Positions 14,507 to 16,457 of a stretch of 16,457 nucleotides of DNA are shown here, piece by piece. The DNA lies in assembly GCA_035760665.1 (NCBI GenBank), contig DASTSN010000055.1:1-16457 (forward strand), written 5' to 3'. The DNA is from DASTSN01 sp035760665 (GTDB taxonomy: Bacteria; Bacteroidota; Bacteroidia; Chitinophagales; Chitinophagaceae). The notes beneath the pieces were generated by a model. The model searched no databases, had not been told where the DNA came from, and saw only the letters and a list, made by a program, of their open reading frames with translations. Position 1 is the first letter of the stretch. Every line of letters begins with the position of its first letter. The translations under genes were made by a program, and so were the position numbers.

Positions 14507-14908
14507 ATGAATGATTTACCGGCAAACATTGCAGCAGTTGAATCGTACGGGCATTTATCACTGGTAAAGGCTGTTATCGAGGAAGACGTTTTCACCGCCA
14601 TTGTGATTGATACGCCGCAAACGGCGCCATATTTAACAACCGGGAGCACCGTACATTTATTGTTTAAAGAAAACGAGGTGGCTGTGGCTAAATCTTTTTC
14701 CGGCGAGATCAGTTTGCAAAACAGGTTTTCCTGCACCATACGGGCCATCGAATCCGGCCGGTTACTGACCAGGCTGTTATTGCAGTACAGGCAATTTGAT
14801 TTGTCGGCAGTTATAACAACCAATGCAGCGCGGCAAATGAATCTTGCCAACGGTGACAATGTCATTGCCTTTGTTAAAACCAATGAAATCACTTTATCGC
14901 CTTTATGA
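14507..14908 (+). CDS. Di-Mop (TOBE) molybdate-binding protein
   Basis: This 133-residue protein is built of two Mop/TOBE-like halves without any DNA-binding or ATPase domain. The first half (about 15-62) contains SLVKAVIEEDVFTAIVID and VHLLFKENEVAVAK. The second (about 72-130) contains RFSCTIRAIESGRLLTRLLL and NLANGDNVIAFVKTNEITL. Mop domains bind molybdate or tungstate between subunits, so this is likely a cytosolic molybdate store or buffer. It starts 1 nt after the modA stop, and its stop overlaps the modB ATG (ATGA), so it is an integral member of the mod operon. It lacks the winged-helix part of ModE, hence direct transcriptional control is unlikely. Confidence 0.85.
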   Translation: MNDLPANIAAVESYGHLSLVKAVIEEDVFTAIVIDTPQTAPYLTTGSTVHLLFKENEVAVAKSFSGEISLQNRFSCTIRAIESGRLLTRLLLQYRQFDLSAVITTNAARQMNLANGDNVIAFVKTNEITLSPL

Positions 14909-15579
14909 TAGATACCGCTCCTTTATGGCTTACACTTAAACTGGCGTTTGTAACGACAGTGATTCTTTTTGTTATTGCCATACCGCTTGGCAACTGGCTG
15001 GCGTATAAAAAAGGATTTTTTAAACGCATCATTGAGGTTATTGTGAGTATGCCGCTGGTATTACCGCCCTCTGTCATTGGATTTTATTTGTTGCTTGCTT
15101 TTAGTCCCTCCGGCTCATTGGGGAATTTCCTGGAAAAGTATTTTTCTATTCGCCTTGCATTCTCTTTTCCCGGGCTGGTCATTGCTTCCGTTATTTACAG
15201 TTTGCCGTTTATGGTACATCCTGTGCAGTCGGGCTTTGCTTCACTGCCGCCTCAACTTAAAGAGGCATCGTATTTACTGGGAAAATCAAAATGGCAGACC
15301 ATCCGGCAGGTATTGTTACCCAATATGAAATCGTCTTTGCTGACAGGTATGGTACTTACGTTTGCGCACAGTATCGGCGAGTTTGGTGTGGTGTTGATGA
15401 TTGGCGGCAATATACCCGGCCAGACACGGGTGGCATCCGTAGCGATTTACGACGAAGTGGAAAGCCTGAACTATCATAGCGCAAATGTATATGCGCTGAT
15501 ATTGTTTGCTGTTACATTTATTATTTTACTGGGTATGTACCTGCTGAATCACCGTTTTATTCATATCAGGGAATCATGA
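14905..15579 (+). CDS. modB: Molybdate ABC transporter permease ModB
   Basis: ModB is the membrane channel of the molybdate importer, working as a dimer with ModC. The 224-residue product has about five hydrophobic helices (near 8-34, 43-66, 86-105, 144-166 and 193-215). It carries the cytoplasmic EAA coupling loop, EASYLLGKSKWQTIRQVLLP at 120-139, and the family signature GEFGVVLMIGGNIPGQTRVAS around 158-178. Length and topology are those of ModB. It overlaps the upstream gene by 4 bp and modC by 4 bp, so translation is probably coupled. Confidence 0.95.
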   Translation: MIDTAPLWLTLKLAFVTTVILFVIAIPLGNWLAYKKGFFKRIIEVIVSMPLVLPPSVIGFYLLLAFSPSGSLGNFLEKYFSIRLAFSFPGLVIASVIYSLPFMVHPVQSGFASLPPQLKEASYLLGKSKWQTIRQVLLPNMKSSLLTGMVLTFAHSIGEFGVVLMIGGNIPGQTRVASVAIYDEVESLNYHSANVYALILFAVTFIILLGMYLLNHRFIHIRES

Positions 15580-16451
15580 TCCGCTTTGCGTTACATAAAA
15601 AGCTGCAGGGTGCATCCGGACCATTGTCGTTGGATGTGGCATATACAATGGCTGATCATGAAATGCTCTCATTGTACGGACCCTCCGGTTCCGGTAAAAC
15701 GACCATCCTGCGCATGTTAGCCGGCCTGCTGAAACCCGATGAAGGAATGATTGAAGTGAATGGTGTTTTGTGGTACGACAGCCGGAAGAAAATTGATCTT
15801 TCCCCGCAAAAGCGAACGATTGGATATGTTTTCCAGGAGCGTTCACTTTTTCCCAATATGACTGTTCGCGAGAATCTCTTGTTTGCAGCAGGGAATTCGC
15901 GTCATTCGGCATTTGTTGATGAAATGCTCGGCGTGATGGAACTGCAGGAATTAAAAGACCGTAAACCCATCCTGCTTTCTGGTGGCCAAAAGCAACGGGT
16001 GGAGCTGGCAAGAGCGCTGGTGAGACGACCCGCCGTTTTGTTACTGGATGAACCCTTGTCAGCGCTTGATTATGCCATGCGGCAACGATTGCAGGAACTG
16101 GTGCTGCAGGTACACAGGGACTTTTCGCTGATGACTATTTTGGTAAGCCATGAGATGACGGAGATTGCTAAACTGAGCAATAAAGTGCTTCAGCTGCAAG
16201 ATGGCAAGGTTGTACAATCCGGTGCACCTGCAGATGTGTTATGGAATACTACCCTGAGCGGTAAATTTCAGTTCACCGGCGAAATTGTACATATTGATAA
16301 AGAAGATATCGTCTATATCCTGCAGATACTTGTGGGTAATACCGTTGTAAAAGTTGTGGCCGATGAGCAGGAAGCAAAATCCCTGGCAGCAGGGGATAAG
16401 GTCGTGGTTTCTTCCAAGGCATTTAACCCCCTGATTAAAAAAATCAGTTGA
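15576..16451 (+). CDS. modC: Molybdate ABC transporter ATP-binding protein ModC
   Basis: ModC hydrolyses ATP to drive molybdate import. The 291-residue product has Walker A GPSGSGKTT at 35-43, Q-loop Q87 in VFQERSLFP, signature LSGGQKQ at 134-140, Walker B VLLLDEP at 154-160 and the switch H192 in LVSHEM. A C-terminal Mop/TOBE segment (about 233-288, GEIVHID to VVVSSKAF) is present but single, shorter than the di-Mop tail of E. coli ModC. In relatives this domain can sense molybdate and inhibit transport. It is the last gene in the window; the stop is 6 bp from the edge, so whether the operon continues cannot be seen. Confidence 0.95.
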   Translation: MIRFALHKKLQGASGPLSLDVAYTMADHEMLSLYGPSGSGKTTILRMLAGLLKPDEGMIEVNGVLWYDSRKKIDLSPQKRTIGYVFQERSLFPNMTVRENLLFAAGNSRHSAFVDEMLGVMELQELKDRKPILLSGGQKQRVELARALVRRPAVLLLDEPLSALDYAMRQRLQELVLQVHRDFSLMTILVSHEMTEIAKLSNKVLQLQDGKVVQSGAPADVLWNTTLSGKFQFTGEIVHIDKEDIVYILQILVGNTVVKVVADEQEAKSLAAGDKVVVSSKAFNPLIKKIS

Positions 16452-16457
16452 TCGCAG

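Overview
The window looks like chromosomal DNA of a Bacteroidetes bacterium, probably Chitinophagaceae-like. Three things suggest this: the protein sequences of MoaA, MoeB, MoaE and RecF, the near absence of Shine-Dalgarno sequences, and a -7 box of the Bacteroidetes type (TAnnTTTG) before moaE. That placement is inference. From about 1.7 kb onward almost every gene serves molybdenum: uptake, cofactor synthesis, cofactor loading, and one molybdoenzyme.

Region by region. Positions 1-1750 hold no credible gene. They contain six diverged direct copies of a 213-227 bp unit (270-1567), each carrying two hairpins, followed by a degenerate tail. A leftward unit follows: xdhC (5059-3947), moaA (3932-2943, TTG start) and recF (2835-1753). 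Rightward from the divergent 5060-5251 spacer come moaE, a 30-codon stump of an aldo/keto reductase, and a small manganese-type cupin. After a 327 bp spacer lies a tight rightward operon: the [2Fe-2S] and molybdopterin subunits of an IorAB-type (isoquinoline 1-oxidoreductase-like) hydroxylase, then moeA, moaC, mobA and a moeB-rhodanese fusion (6597-12705). moaD faces this operon (12976-12734). Divergent from moaD starts a second operon, mocA-modA-mop-modB-modC (13134-16451), with overlapping or abutting genes.

How the genes fit together. ModABC imports molybdate, and the di-Mop protein probably binds or buffers it. MoaA and MoaC make cPMP from GTP. MoaD and MoaE, with MoeB activating MoaD, convert cPMP to molybdopterin. 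MoeA inserts molybdenum. MocA and MobA can add CMP or GMP. XdhC probably sulfurates and delivers cofactor to the xanthine-dehydrogenase-family enzyme. A MogA/MoaB adenylyltransferase, normally needed upstream of MoeA, is not in the window.

The least explained parts are the hairpin repeat array, the paired palindromes between xdhC and moaE, the aldo/keto reductase remnant next to the cupin, and the MoeB fusion that lacks the usual zinc cysteines. I see no CRISPR array, rRNA, tRNA, transposase or phage gene.
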